A stretch of DNA of 64,000 bases from DATFTE01 sp963802575 (lineage in GTDB: Bacteria > Acidobacteriota > Terriglobia > Terriglobales > Acidobacteriaceae), in NCBI GenBank assembly GCA_963802575.1, contig CAWDJF010000001.1:335026-399025 (forward strand), written 5' to 3'. The translations under genes and the position numbers were made by a program. This document shows, in pieces, positions 43,361 through 52,456 of the stretch (position 1 is its first letter; each line of letters starts with the position of its first letter). The notes under the pieces were generated by a model. It searched no databases and was not told the origin of the DNA. It saw only the letters and a program-made list of their open reading frames with translations.

Positions 43361-46300
43361 ATGACGCAGATCATCGATGTAAGCCCAATGCGATCCAATA
43401 CCGCCGGCCTCGTTGCCGGTCACTCCGTGATCGGACGAATGCTTTCTCTCGGCTGCACCCCCGATGCCCAGACCATCTTCGCCGGCTCTTACTCGAACCT
43501 TTGGTCTTCCTACGACACCGGACAGAACTGGCAGCAACTTGTCTGGCCGCAACCTGATTACGACCAGTTCACTGCTCCCGGCTCTCTCGGCGGATGGGGC
43601 GTTGTTGACATCGAGTCGATTCTCGGATGGCGCGTCGAAAAACATCCCCGCATGCTCGCCCAACTCACTCCCAGCGGGTTCCTCGATATCGTCGGCTTCG
43701 GCGATTGCGGCGTCTGGACCGCCCTCGGCAATGGCGATGGCACCTTCCAACCTCCAAGAGTCGTGATCCCCGACTTCGGCTACCAGGCCGGAGGCTGGCA
43801 GATCGATCTGCATCCCCGCTTCGTCGCCGACATTACCGGCAAGGGTTATGGCAGCATCGTCGGCTTCGGTGACGCCGGCGTTTACACCGCGGTCGGCAAT
43901 GGTGACGGCACTTTTCAGCCCCCTAACTTTGTCCTAGGAAATTACGGATACCAGCAGGACTGGCGCCCTGATCGCCACCTCCGCTTCCTCGCCCAACTCA
44001 CTCCCAGCGGATGCGCCGACATCGTCGGCTTCGGCGAAGATGGCGTCTGGATCGCCCTCAGCAACGGCGATGGCACCTTCCGCGAGCCCACCCCTAACCC
44101 CGTTCTTTACAACTTTTGCTATCACCAGGACTGGCGCGTCGAGAAGCACCCGCGCTTCCTCGCTCAACTCACCAGCAGCGGCTTCAACGACATCGTCGGC
44201 TTCGGCACTGATGGCATCTTCGTCGTGCTCGGCAACGGCGACGGCACCTTTCGCGAGCCTCACCCCAATCCCGTGCTCTCTAGGTTTTGCTACGCGCAAG
44301 GATGGCGCGTCGACAAGCATCCCCGCTTCCTAGCCCCGCTCACCACCAGCGGTTTCGCCGACATCGTAGGCTTCGGAGACAACGGCGTTTACACCGCACT
44401 CAGCAACGGCGATGGCACCTTCCGTCTCCCGAACCACGAACTCGTCCTCGAGAATTTCGGATATCAGCAAGGCTGGCGTGTCGAAACTCATCCTCGCTTT
44501 GTCACCAGCCTCTCAGACGGAGGCCTCGCCGGCATCATCGGCTGCGGCGACGCCGGCGTCTTTACCGCGTTCGGTAATGGCGACGGCACGTTCACCAACG
44601 CAAATTTTGTCCTCGCCGGATTCAGTCCCGCTCAAGGATGGCAAGTGGACAAGCATCCCCGCTTCGCCGCCAGTCTCGCCAAAGGCAGCCGCGCCACTAT
44701 CGTCGGCATTGGCGATGCCGGAGTCGAAACCGCGGTCGGTGACAACGGAGGTGGATTCCCTGGCGCCAATTTCGTTCTCGCCAATTTCGGATACGCCGCC
44801 ACGGTCCTTGCCATCACCGTGAATGACCGGGTTGCGGGCAGCCGTGGCATCTGGAAATCCAGCAATGGCGGTGGTACTTGGGCGCAGGTCTACCAATTTC
44901 CCGCAGGCGAAGCGGCTGGACAATTACAGTGGGCACTTGGGAGCGACCATCTCGTCTACGCCGCCGGAGGCAGCGCGCTCGCCATCAGTCAAAATGCTGG
45001 CACGACTTTCGAGAGTGTCTTTCCCTGGGGAGAAGCAGGCTTCGGGCGCGTCAATCACGTCGCGGTCTGGCAGCAAAATGCAGCCGATCCCTTCCCCACC
45101 GTGATCTATGCGCTCGGCGACAGCGTGATGTACGTCTCCTTCGATGGCGGCGTCACCTGGATTCAGGACAAGGCCACCCTTCCCATCCGCATCGGCGGCG
45201 CCGTCAGTTCCATTGCCAACTCCAATACGCCCGACGTGATGGTCATCGCGCCTGGCTGGCCGCTCGAGATCTATGTCGCCGGCAACGGCAGTGGTGCTCC
45301 CACCGCCGCAGTGCTCTATCGCGGCAACTACGGCGGGTTCGCATTTGGCGGGCAAACCTCTTCCTGGGAGCAACTGCCGCTGCCCGATGCGATTGGGCAC
45401 ATGATCAGCCAAGACCAGCCTACCAATCAGGACAGCGGCAACGTCTTTCTCGCCGTCACTAAAAAGGGTCGCGGCGATCTCTTGTTCTATGGATCGCAAC
45501 GGCCCGTCGTTTATGTCGGCCCACTGTATCCTTCCGCGGGAACCGATTGGCATCAGTTGGATACCAACGTCCACTACGATCTCCACGGAATCCTACTCTC
45601 GCCTGACTTCCAGGCATCGCTCGTCGATGGCGTCTATCAGGCGATCGCCGGCACGGTGTGGCTCTTGGGAGATGGCGGGATCTATTACAGCAGCAATGGC
45701 GGAGACGTCTTCACCCCCGCTGCTGGCGCGAGCACCTTGTCGTCGGTCAACGCCGCCGGAGTTTCCTTCCCCGGCCTCGGTCCTGCGTTTTCTCTCAACA
45801 CCGGCGACAATGACGGATTCTTCTCCCCTGACGGCGGCCAGACCTGGTCCTATCAGGATTACGGCGGAGGCGACAACGATTGTTCCTATGCTGATCCGCA
45901 GCGCGCCCACTCCATGATGGTCTTCACCCCTCGGTGGGATGCACAAGGGCACGGCTCCTCTGCTCGAGATGGCCAGACGGTTGCCATCTACGAAAATGTT
46001 CCCGGCAATCTTCCCAACGCCGCCGCTCAAACCACCCAGCGCCACGTCGTCCCCGGCCCCCCGCTATTGCCGGATGACGCGACCTACTTCGACCTCTGGA
46101 ATGCGGGCAGCTACTACGGCTCGCGCGGTTCGCGCCCTATCGTTCTCGGTCTGGCCGGAGAAGTTCCACCCACCGAGGGCGATTACATTTTCATCCTCAA
46201 CCCCGTGACCAAGCCGGTGCTGGTTCGTACCCAGAATATTTTGGACATCGTCAACCGCAGCGAATGGGTCACCACCGCCACCGCTCCAGGACAGGGAGCG

Positions 46301-46915
46301 AACGTCTACTTGCAAGGACCCAAGCTACCGTTTCCCGGTCTCGGTGTCGTGCAAGCCTCCGGCGGTCACGCCGACACCGTCTTCTATGTAGGCGGTAACG
46401 GAAGCCTCTATACCTGGACTCAGGGGAGAGCCAGATGGAAACGAATCGTGCCGCGCCCCGGAGCAACTACGGCCACCCGGTTCTTCGTCGATCCCTATCG
46501 CCCCAACCTCATCTACATTCTGGATTCCGATCACGTAAAGCGCTCCGACGATGGAGGCCAGACCTGGGTGGTGGATGTAAATCTCGACACCCAACTTAGC
46601 TGGAACCATGCGATCACCATATCCACCAACGATAGCTCCAGCGGGCTAGGCGACCATTTCGACTTACTACTGACTGACATGCAGTTCGACCCTAACAATG
46701 CCTCGTTGCGCTTTGCCGTCGGACAAGGCGGAGTCGTCTACACCTACGACGGCACCAATTGGACCCGCTTGCTGCATAGCGGCGCTCTGCCATGCCGCCC
46801 CGCCAATTGTTATTACGACCCCATCTTCGATCCGATCTCCCCAGCCCTCTACGTCTCGACAGCCGGCCGAGGCCTCCTGAAAATCACCGACTTCTTAACC
46901 AGCATCATCTTCTAG
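43361..46915 (+). CDS. 1184-residue double-propeller protein: seven FG-GAP/PVL-like repeats plus Asp-box repeats
   Basis: No signal peptide is visible. Residues ~89-480 are seven tandem ~56-residue repeats of the form GWRVEKHPRFLAQLT, then DIVGFGDxGVxxALGNGDGT. These resemble FG-GAP/VCBS and the Psathyrella velutina lectin-type seven-bladed propeller, with an NGDG calcium-type loop. Residues ~480-1180 carry repeated Asp boxes (SSNGGGTW, SFDGGVTW, SSNGGDVF, SPDGGQTW, SDDGGQTW), as in sortilin/sialidase-like propellers. The repeats are also visible at DNA level (about 165-168 bases each). Carbohydrate or protein binding is inferred. The start ATG 43361 follows GGAG at some distance. Confidence 0.85.
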   Translation: MTQIIDVSPMRSNTAGLVAGHSVIGRMLSLGCTPDAQTIFAGSYSNLWSSYDTGQNWQQLVWPQPDYDQFTAPGSLGGWGVVDIESILGWRVEKHPRMLAQLTPSGFLDIVGFGDCGVWTALGNGDGTFQPPRVVIPDFGYQAGGWQIDLHPRFVADITGKGYGSIVGFGDAGVYTAVGNGDGTFQPPNFVLGNYGYQQDWRPDRHLRFLAQLTPSGCADIVGFGEDGVWIALSNGDGTFREPTPNPVLYNFCYHQDWRVEKHPRFLAQLTSSGFNDIVGFGTDGIFVVLGNGDGTFREPHPNPVLSRFCYAQGWRVDKHPRFLAPLTTSGFADIVGFGDNGVYTALSNGDGTFRLPNHELVLENFGYQQGWRVETHPRFVTSLSDGGLAGIIGCGDAGVFTAFGNGDGTFTNANFVLAGFSPAQGWQVDKHPRFAASLAKGSRATIVGIGDAGVETAVGDNGGGFPGANFVLANFGYAATVLAITVNDRVAGSRGIWKSSNGGGTWAQVYQFPAGEAAGQLQWALGSDHLVYAAGGSALAISQNAGTTFESVFPWGEAGFGRVNHVAVWQQNAADPFPTVIYALGDSVMYVSFDGGVTWIQDKATLPIRIGGAVSSIANSNTPDVMVIAPGWPLEIYVAGNGSGAPTAAVLYRGNYGGFAFGGQTSSWEQLPLPDAIGHMISQDQPTNQDSGNVFLAVTKKGRGDLLFYGSQRPVVYVGPLYPSAGTDWHQLDTNVHYDLHGILLSPDFQASLVDGVYQAIAGTVWLLGDGGIYYSSNGGDVFTPAAGASTLSSVNAAGVSFPGLGPAFSLNTGDNDGFFSPDGGQTWSYQDYGGGDNDCSYADPQRAHSMMVFTPRWDAQGHGSSARDGQTVAIYENVPGNLPNAAAQTTQRHVVPGPPLLPDDATYFDLWNAGSYYGSRGSRPIVLGLAGEVPPTEGDYIFILNPVTKPVLVRTQNILDIVNRSEWVTTATAPGQGANVYLQGPKLPFPGLGVVQASGGHADTVFYVGGNGSLYTWTQGRARWKRIVPRPGATTATRFFVDPYRPNLIYILDSDHVKRSDDGGQTWVVDVNLDTQLSWNHAITISTNDSSSGLGDHFDLLLTDMQFDPNNASLRFAVGQGGVVYTYDGTNWTRLLHSGALPCRPANCYYDPIFDPISPALYVSTAGRGLLKITDFLTSIIF

Positions 46916-46929
46916 AGATGGCCATCTAA

Positions 46930-46950
46930 GGGCGGACGTCACGTCCGCCC
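46930..46950. repeat. Perfect palindrome between convergent genes
   Basis: GGGCGGACGT - C - ACGTCCGCCC, a perfect 10-bp inverted repeat, 15 bases after the double-propeller stop. It may act as a terminator or be a member of the GGACG..CGTCC repeat family. Confidence 0.7.
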
Positions 46951-46979
46951 TACCTTGTGACGACACGCACCCGCGGACT

Positions 46980-47276
46980 TCAACGGCCGTAGAGCTTGAT
47001 CTTTCCGTCGACGGCTACCGCGACATACTTGTTAGTCTCGACATCGCGAAATTGCACGACCTGATGTCCCTGCCGCGCTAGCTTTCCCCAGGCGCTCGGC
47101 TTTTCCGGATTCTGTTCGATGGCCTGATACTCGCGTCCATTCATTTCGAAGCGCGCCATACGGAAGCGCTTCTTCCCTATCCGCTCCACCTTCAGATTTG
47201 GGGGGGCGCCCGTGACCCCGCCGCCCATCAGTTGCTCGGCGACTGCCTGCATTCGTTCTGTATGCAAATCGGGCAT
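46980..47276 (-). CDS. Hypothetical small protein
   Basis: A 98-residue protein from ATG 47276; upstream in-frame sequence is not conserved-looking. It has basic and aromatic residues (KVERIGKKRFRMARFEMNGR) and ends in YVAVAVDGKIKLYGR, a compact beta-rich look. No signal peptide, no family recognised. It may be co-transcribed downstream of cutC, 126 bases away. Confidence 0.55.
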   Translation of the reverse strand: MPDLHTERMQAVAEQLMGGGVTGAPPNLKVERIGKKRFRMARFEMNGREYQAIEQNPEKPSAWGKLARQGHQVVQFRDVETNKYVAVAVDGKIKLYGR

Positions 47277-47402
47277 GAAGGATTTTCTCCGCGACCTTTG
47301 CGTCCTTCGCGTTAAAAAGCTTTCGATTGTCCCACCGAGCGGCTGGCCAGAGGCGAAAGGCCAGCGATAGGATGATGAAAATCGCTCGACCATCCCACTT
47401 GT

Positions 47403-48149
47403 TTACTGGTCGAGCACTCCCACTAGCGCCCTTACCAACCCGGCGTCCGTCATCTCATAGCGGTCCTCCGGCGGATACAGTGCTCCTCCAAAGGTCACCG
47501 CACGGTTGGCTTGGGTGGACGAATCCGTCATTGGGCTCCATGCCGTCAGGTGTACTTGCCGGCAACCCGTGCGCTCGACGACCTCCTTCATGTTGTAAGG
47601 CGCGATGCCTCCTCCGGGCAGCACTTCGATGCGATCGCCCGCGCGCTCGATCAAGCGCTTGATGAGGTCGATCCCCTCGGGCACCGAATTCTTCTGGCCA
47701 CTGGTGAGCACTCGCGTGATGCCCACGTCCACCAACTGCTCGAGCGCTGCAAACGGGTCTGGAGTCACGTCAAATGCCCGATGAAACACAGCCTGGCGCT
47801 CGCCAATCAGCTTGCGCAGGCGGGTGGATCGGCGGATGTCAATCTTCCCGTCTGGATCGAGAATGCCGAAAACGATGCCATCGGCTCCGTTCGCGACCGC
47901 CGCTTCGACGTCGCGCTCCATCGTGGCCATCTCCGCCTCGGTGTAGCAGAAGCCGCCACTTCGCGGACGAATCATCATGATGACCGGAATCTTCAGGCGG
48001 CGCTTGGCTTCCTGCAGCGTCCCCAGTGACGGAGTGAGGCCGCCCAGGAACAGGGCCGAGCACAGCTCCACCCGATCCGCTCCGCCCGCATCCGCCTGAA
48101 TCGCATCATCGATCGATCCGCAACAGATTTCCAGCAACACTTTCCCCAT
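47403..48149 (-). CDS. cutC: CutC-family protein (copper homeostasis)
   Basis: A 248-residue TIM-barrel protein. ATG 48149 has GGAGG five bases upstream. LEICCGSIDDAIQADAGGAD, RVELCSALFLGGLTPS, VIMMIRPRSGGFCYTE and HRAFDVTPDP are standard CutC segments. The family was linked to copper tolerance in E. coli, though its enzymatic role is unclear. The length is normal. Confidence 0.93.
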   Translation of the reverse strand: MGKVLLEICCGSIDDAIQADAGGADRVELCSALFLGGLTPSLGTLQEAKRRLKIPVIMMIRPRSGGFCYTEAEMATMERDVEAAVANGADGIVFGILDPDGKIDIRRSTRLRKLIGERQAVFHRAFDVTPDPFAALEQLVDVGITRVLTSGQKNSVPEGIDLIKRLIERAGDRIEVLPGGGIAPYNMKEVVERTGCRQVHLTAWSPMTDSSTQANRAVTFGGALYPPEDRYEMTDAGLVRALVGVLDQ

Positions 48150-48597
48150 GCCAGCCTCCGTCCGCCAGAATACAACGGAGGTCGTGGAGGAGTTACGAAT
48201 CAGGGTCGTCAATGAGTTCTATAAAAAGGGATGTCAAGAAAAAAGCTCCGCCTCGACCGGAGGATCGAGATTCTTTCTCGAGATCCAGCCCACTCTTGTT
48301 TCATTACTCTGAAGAGGTTTGGCTTGTTGTCCATTCTCGTAAGCTTTCTCTGCTATGGTGGCAAAGTTCGAGTGTGCAAGACGCGGCAAGCAGAACTATG
48401 GCAACCATGGTTCTATCCGAGGCTCGTGGCCTATCGCTATTTCTGGTTATCCGAGGGGGCATAGCGTGTAATGGGTGACTCGGTGCCGAAGCACACGGGG
48501 CCGATCTCATTGACTGATACTCACCCTCGAACCAAAGCATCTCCAGAACCCGAGCGCGCACCACCTGAGAAGACCGCAGAGATGGAAAGCCTGTTCC
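48150..48597. other. Unassigned region between cutC and the IS110 transposase
   Basis: About 450 bases. Three overlapping plus-strand ORFs of 67-88 codons exist, but none shows a credible ribosome-binding site, domain or composition. The part next to 48598 should contain the 3' non-coding end of the IS element. The exact IS boundary cannot be placed by eye. Confidence 0.5.
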
Positions 48598-49674
48598 TCA
48601 GAGATGCTCAAGCTGCTTGCCGATGCAACTGTTGGGATCGAAACTCACTCCTTTCTTCCACATGGTTAAACTGATCGCGGCAATCTTCCGTGCCAGGGTG
48701 AGACGCGCCATCGTCGGCCGCATTCCTCTCTCCACCCGAGCCACATAAAAGTCGCGCAGGGGGCCAGGACGTGTGCTGGCAGAAATGGCAGCACCTTTGA
48801 ACAGATTCTTCAGATCTTTATTGTGGTTGTCATTCAGACCGCGCACCGTGATGCGCTCGCGGTTGCGTTGCGGTTTGCCTCGCACATAGCGGTACTCGCC
48901 GCTGTCGTGAGTCTCGACGGCGAAACCACTGTAGGCCCATAGCTGCCGCTTGGTACGGAAACGGTGCGGTGTCTGCAGCAAGGCCACCAGCAAGGCCGAG
49001 CGAATCGGACCGATCGACGGAATCTGGCGAAGTAACTTCACGGCAGCATGCTTGTGGCTTTCCAGCAGTAGCTCGCGTCGCGCTTCGAGACGCACAGTTT
49101 GCAACAGATCCAGTTGCTGGTAGAGCCGTTCCGCTCGAACCCGAACTCCTGGTTGAGCGAGCTTGGCCAACCATTCTGCGCGCTGACGTGGGGCGTATAC
49201 CGTCGTACCGCTACAGGGAATGGCCCAGCTGCGGTAAAGAGCTTTGATCCGATTCATCACCCGGGTGACATCCTGGGTGATGGTCAGATAGCTCCGACCT
49301 AACTCCTTTAAGGTGCGTGTTCCGTGTTCGCCGTGGTAGACCGCCTTAAGTTGGTTGGTGCGCAACAACTCCGCCAGCTTGCGCGCATCGATGCGGTCAC
49401 TCTTGCTGCCATCCTTCAACAGAGCGTTTTTTCGGGGATCGCAAACCACCAGCTGGCTGACATGGGGTTTCAGCAGATCGTGCAACCAGGCAGCCGAGGT
49501 TCCTTCCTCGAAGGTGAGCGACATAGTCCCCTGCAGTCCTTGGATGAACTCGACGATCGTGGACGCCTTGGTCTCCAGCAGGCATTCCATGATCAGCTTG
49601 CCCGAAGCCTCCACCACGGCAACGGAAATAGTGGCCTGATGAACGTCCATGCCGATATACTTTTCTTGTCTCAT
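48598..49674 (-). mobile_element. IS110-family transposase (intact)
   Basis: A 358-residue IS110-type transposase. The N-terminal RuvC-like DEDD domain has Asp10 in YIGMDVHQ, the Glu in TFEEGTSAAW, and Asp93/Asp96 in GSKSDRIDARKLAELL. The C-terminal Transposase_20 domain has PSIGPIRSALLVALL, LWAYSGF, and a Ser in ETHDSGEYR that may be the catalytic serine. AAAGGAG precedes the ATG. There are no terminal inverted repeats, as expected for the family. These enzymes recombine DNA guided by an element-encoded bridge RNA. Confidence 0.93.
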
Positions 49675-49830
49675 AAAGGCGCTCCTTTTCGCTAGGTCGG
49701 CGATGCGAACAATCTCAACCTATCGTAAAAGTGGGCGCCTTTTTATATTGCGTGGGATGAGAGTCTCGGAATCGCAGCGGTTCCGGGTTTAGCAGTCTCC
49801 GGAATTCATCGAGAGTGGGACAGGTTGCTC
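49675..49830 (-). ncRNA. Candidate bridge-RNA region of the IS110 element
   Basis: IS110-group elements carry the bridge RNA in the non-coding end upstream of the transposase gene. These 150 bases hold no ORF and contain several possible stems on the minus strand: CGGAA...TTCCG (about 49768-49786) and TAGGT...ACCTA (about 49694-49724). Paired GGCGCC-type motifs occur near 49735 and at the start codon. Position and structure fit, but this is an inference from family knowledge. Confidence 0.35.
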
Positions 49831-49847
49831 TTCCCCCTCGATTCATC

Positions 49848-49872
49848 GTGGCCGGCGGGACGCCGGCGCTAC
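49848..49872. repeat. GTGGCCGGCGGGACGCCGGC-type repeat
   Basis: A 25-base copy identical to that inside ispE. It lies between the IS110 region and the deacetylase-like gene start at 49891. Confidence 0.85.
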
Positions 49873-49890
49873 TTTGTTACGATCTTCTTG

Positions 49891-50769
49891 ATGGCTCGAC
49901 GTCTGTTTTACACCGATACCTACGCTCTTCCGTTGCCGGCGGGGCATAAGTTTCCCATTGAAAAATATCGGATGTTGCGTGAGTTGCTGACATCAGAGTT
50001 CGAGCTCGAGGTCGCACCGCTGGCAGAACGCACGACGATCCAGTTGGTGCACGATCCTGAATATGTCGAGGCCTTCTTGAGCGGAAATCTGGCGCCGGCC
50101 GCGATGCGGAAGATTGGCTTCCCCTGGTCGGAAGGATTAGTGAAACGTACTCTCGCCTCGGTTGGCGGAACTTTGTCCGCTACGTCCGACGCCTTGCAGA
50201 CGGGATGGGGCGGAACTCTGGCCGGTGGCACGCATCATGCCTTCGCTGCCGAGGGTTCGGGCTTTTGCGTCTTCAATGATATTGCTGTGGCAATCGCTTC
50301 ATTGCGTTCCCAAGGGAAGATCAAGCGGGCGGCGGTGGTCGATCTCGACGTGCATCAAGGGGACGGCACCGCCCATATTTTTCGGGACGATCCCGACGTA
50401 CTGACTTTGTCGGTGCATTGCAAGAACAACTTTCCTCTGCGTAAGCAGGTGAGCAAGATCGATGTTGAGCTGGCCGCGGGAACTGGGGATCACGAATATC
50501 TAAAAGTGCTGGAGTCGGTGCTGCCCCGGGTTGCGGAGTTCGATCCGGAGATCGTGTTTTATCAATCCGGCGTCGATGGGCTGAAGTCCGATCGATTGGG
50601 ACATCTGGAGTTGACGCAAGTGGGCCTGAGGAACAGGGATCGCATGGTGATGTCGGCGGTGCGCGTGCCGCTGGTGATCACCTTGGGAGGCGGTTATTCG
50701 GAGCCGATCGCGCTCACGGCTGAGGCGCATGCAGCGACATTTCTGACGGCGCGGGAGATTCTGGGGTGA
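49891..50769 (+). CDS. Histone-deacetylase-family hydrolase
   Basis: A 292-residue class-II-like deacetylase (acetoin-utilisation/polyamine-deacetylase superfamily). Zinc and catalytic motifs are intact: GTHHAF, VVDLDVHQGDGTA, YQSGVDGLKSDRLGHL and LGGGYS. Such enzymes deacetylate acetylpolyamines or other small amides. I start at ATG 49891 because the longer frame reads through the repeat. It stands alone downstream of the IS element. Confidence 0.92.
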   Translation: MARRLFYTDTYALPLPAGHKFPIEKYRMLRELLTSEFELEVAPLAERTTIQLVHDPEYVEAFLSGNLAPAAMRKIGFPWSEGLVKRTLASVGGTLSATSDALQTGWGGTLAGGTHHAFAAEGSGFCVFNDIAVAIASLRSQGKIKRAAVVDLDVHQGDGTAHIFRDDPDVLTLSVHCKNNFPLRKQVSKIDVELAAGTGDHEYLKVLESVLPRVAEFDPEIVFYQSGVDGLKSDRLGHLELTQVGLRNRDRMVMSAVRVPLVITLGGGYSEPIALTAEAHAATFLTAREILG

Positions 50770-50896
50770 GGTCAACTCGTGTGGCCAAGCGACCATGCCT
50801 CACTCGGCGCCCGAGCGAGGTTTTCCCGGGAGTTCTTAGCTCTTCTTTCCTGGCAAGTTTTCGCAGGCGAGGGCGCCCGCGCCACATTACTGCTTC

Positions 50897-51199
50897 TTAC
50901 TTCACGTTGCCGAAGGTGGCGAGACGGCGCTTCTGAAAGTCGGTGACGTCGAGGTCCTCGGCTTGCAGCGCCGCTTCTTCTTCGGCCCATTCCCGAGCTT
51001 CGTTGTTGGCTAATTTCTTTAACAGCTCGGTGGCACAGCGAGCGCAACAAAATCCTTTGATGTATTGTCTTTCGCCACTCTCCTGTTCGAGGGCGTATTC
51101 GTAATCGAAGATGGGGGGCTGAGCGATGCAGAGGCTGCATGCGTCCGGCGCGTCGACGTAGAGAGGATCGAAGGTCGCAAAAAAGATACTGTCGTTCAT
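50897..51199 (-). CDS. Small Cys-pair (zinc-binding?) protein
   Basis: A 100-residue protein from ATG 51199, with GAGGTG upstream. Two cysteine pairs, CSLC and CCARC, lie ~37 residues apart and could form a treble-clef or ribbon zinc site. The C-terminal half is helical and acidic (LLKKLANNEAREWAEEEAAL). No family is recognised. It is convergent with the deacetylase-like gene; a GCGCC-type repeat lies in between (50855-50885). Confidence 0.6.
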   Translation of the reverse strand: MNDSIFFATFDPLYVDAPDACSLCIAQPPIFDYEYALEQESGERQYIKGFCCARCATELLKKLANNEAREWAEEEAALQAEDLDVTDFQKRRLATFGNVK

Positions 51200-51463
51200 A
51201 GCACACCTCGCCGTCTGGCTCATGTTCGCATGATTCGGAATTTTTGCCGTGATTGCGATCACGGTTAGGCGTGAGTTGGGGTAGCCCAGTACCAGTACCG
51301 AGAAGAAAACCAGAATCTTTCTGACTACGTATCACAGTGGTTCATAGGTGGGAATTGGGAATATTTGGAGGAGCTTTTTCCTTCCCCATTTGCGGATTTG
51401 GACCTTTCAGTGGGAGGATGAATACAATACTCGGTCATCTTTTACTGTGGGGATCAAATTGGC

Positions 51464-52123
51464 ATGACTGCTGAAAACGTAACTGGAGATAAGAAAATTT
51501 ATGTCACATTGGGAGGGTTGCCGCTCTCATTCGAGCTCAAGTGGCCTTTTCACCGGTCGACTTCGGGATCGGATTTCTGGGTGCTTCACACCGACGTTCG
51601 ACTGGAAAATGGTGCTGGATTGCACGCGCCAGTCGCGGTGAACCTGTCGGCAACGCTGAAGGAAGTGGTGCCTTCGCTCGAGGCCAAAGACCTGGAAGGC
51701 CCGGTGATCAACGCACTGCGCAAAGAAGTCGACAAACGGCAGGTGGAATTTGTGAAGTCGGGCAAGTTGGTGCCCGTGAATTTTTCCAGCCGCCACTACG
51801 ACTTCAGGCGCAGCAAGTGGATGTTCGGTAAGGCGAGTGACGAGGAAATGCGATCGCTCATCGCCCGCAAGGTCTATTGGCAGACCAAAGTCACGGGCGG
51901 TGACGTGTGGCTGGGAGATCCGACCGAGGCATTGTACGTAGAGACGACGTCGGACCATCTGGTGGAGATCGCGAACGGTATGGCAAAGGAAGGACTGTTC
52001 ACCTTAGAGCGGCGTTACGCGCGGGCGAACCAGGCGTTGATAGCACAGAAGGAGAAGATTGAAGGCGACATGCAGGCGGCGCTCGCGGAGTTGGAGAAGA
52101 AGCACGCGTTCGAAAGAGGATAG
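51464..52123 (+). CDS. Hypothetical protein
   Basis: A 219-residue soluble protein. The first half is beta-rich (IYVTLGGLPLSFELKWPF, LHAPVAVNLSATLKEVVP). The middle includes SSRHYDFRRSKWMFG. The last ~45 residues are a long charged helix (RRYARANQALIAQKEKIEGD), probably coiled coil. No family is recognised. It has its own promoter region, about 260 bases upstream being non-coding. Confidence 0.65.
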   Translation: MTAENVTGDKKIYVTLGGLPLSFELKWPFHRSTSGSDFWVLHTDVRLENGAGLHAPVAVNLSATLKEVVPSLEAKDLEGPVINALRKEVDKRQVEFVKSGKLVPVNFSSRHYDFRRSKWMFGKASDEEMRSLIARKVYWQTKVTGGDVWLGDPTEALYVETTSDHLVEIANGMAKEGLFTLERRYARANQALIAQKEKIEGDMQAALAELEKKHAFERG

Positions 52124-52127
52124 AAAG

Positions 52128-52165
52128 ACATTGTCGATTTTCGATTCTTGATTGTTGATTGAAAA
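52128..52165. repeat. TTGATTGTTGA-type repeat
   Basis: ATTGTCGATTTTCGATTCTT and ATTGTTGATTG units, the same family as 16366-16452. Its end overlaps the TTG that opens the truncated lipoprotein frame. Confidence 0.6.
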
Positions 52166-52341
52166 TCCAACCCAGCCGCGGTCTGATGCTCGCACTCATC
52201 GTCTGTTGCCTCGCCCTATCAGCGTGTTCTCACTTTCCCTGCGAGGCAGAGAAGGGAATGGAAGGGACTTCACCAAATCATCAACTCACTGCGACGGTTG
52301 TATACATCAGTTGCGGAGCAATGAGCAGTGATGCCACATAA
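52159..52341 (+). pseudogene. Truncated lipoprotein remnant
   Basis: A 60-codon frame. A good lipoprotein signal (LMLALIVCCLALSACS) is followed by SPNHQLTATVVYISCGA and an abrupt stop. The segment resembles, from memory, the start of acidobacterial lipoproteins that continue for ~60 more residues. It looks truncated by a stop or frameshift. A TTG would be the start codon. Confidence 0.45.
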
Positions 52342-52456
52342 TTTCGGCGAAGAAGTGTTGGGTGGAAACCTTTTCCGCCGTTGTGGAATCAGAGCTAGAT
52401 CAGCAAGCAGTTCCTGCTTCCTGGGGGGCGTAAGCCTCTGCACGAAACCCTATGGT

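Noticed and set aside
43625..44805. Recent DNA-level amplification within the double-propeller gene
   Set aside because: The repeats are diverged at DNA level and best explained by propeller blades, not a fresh tandem array.
48212..48674. Small ORFs between cutC and IS110
   Set aside because: No ribosome-binding site, domain or consistent composition; mutually overlapping frames.
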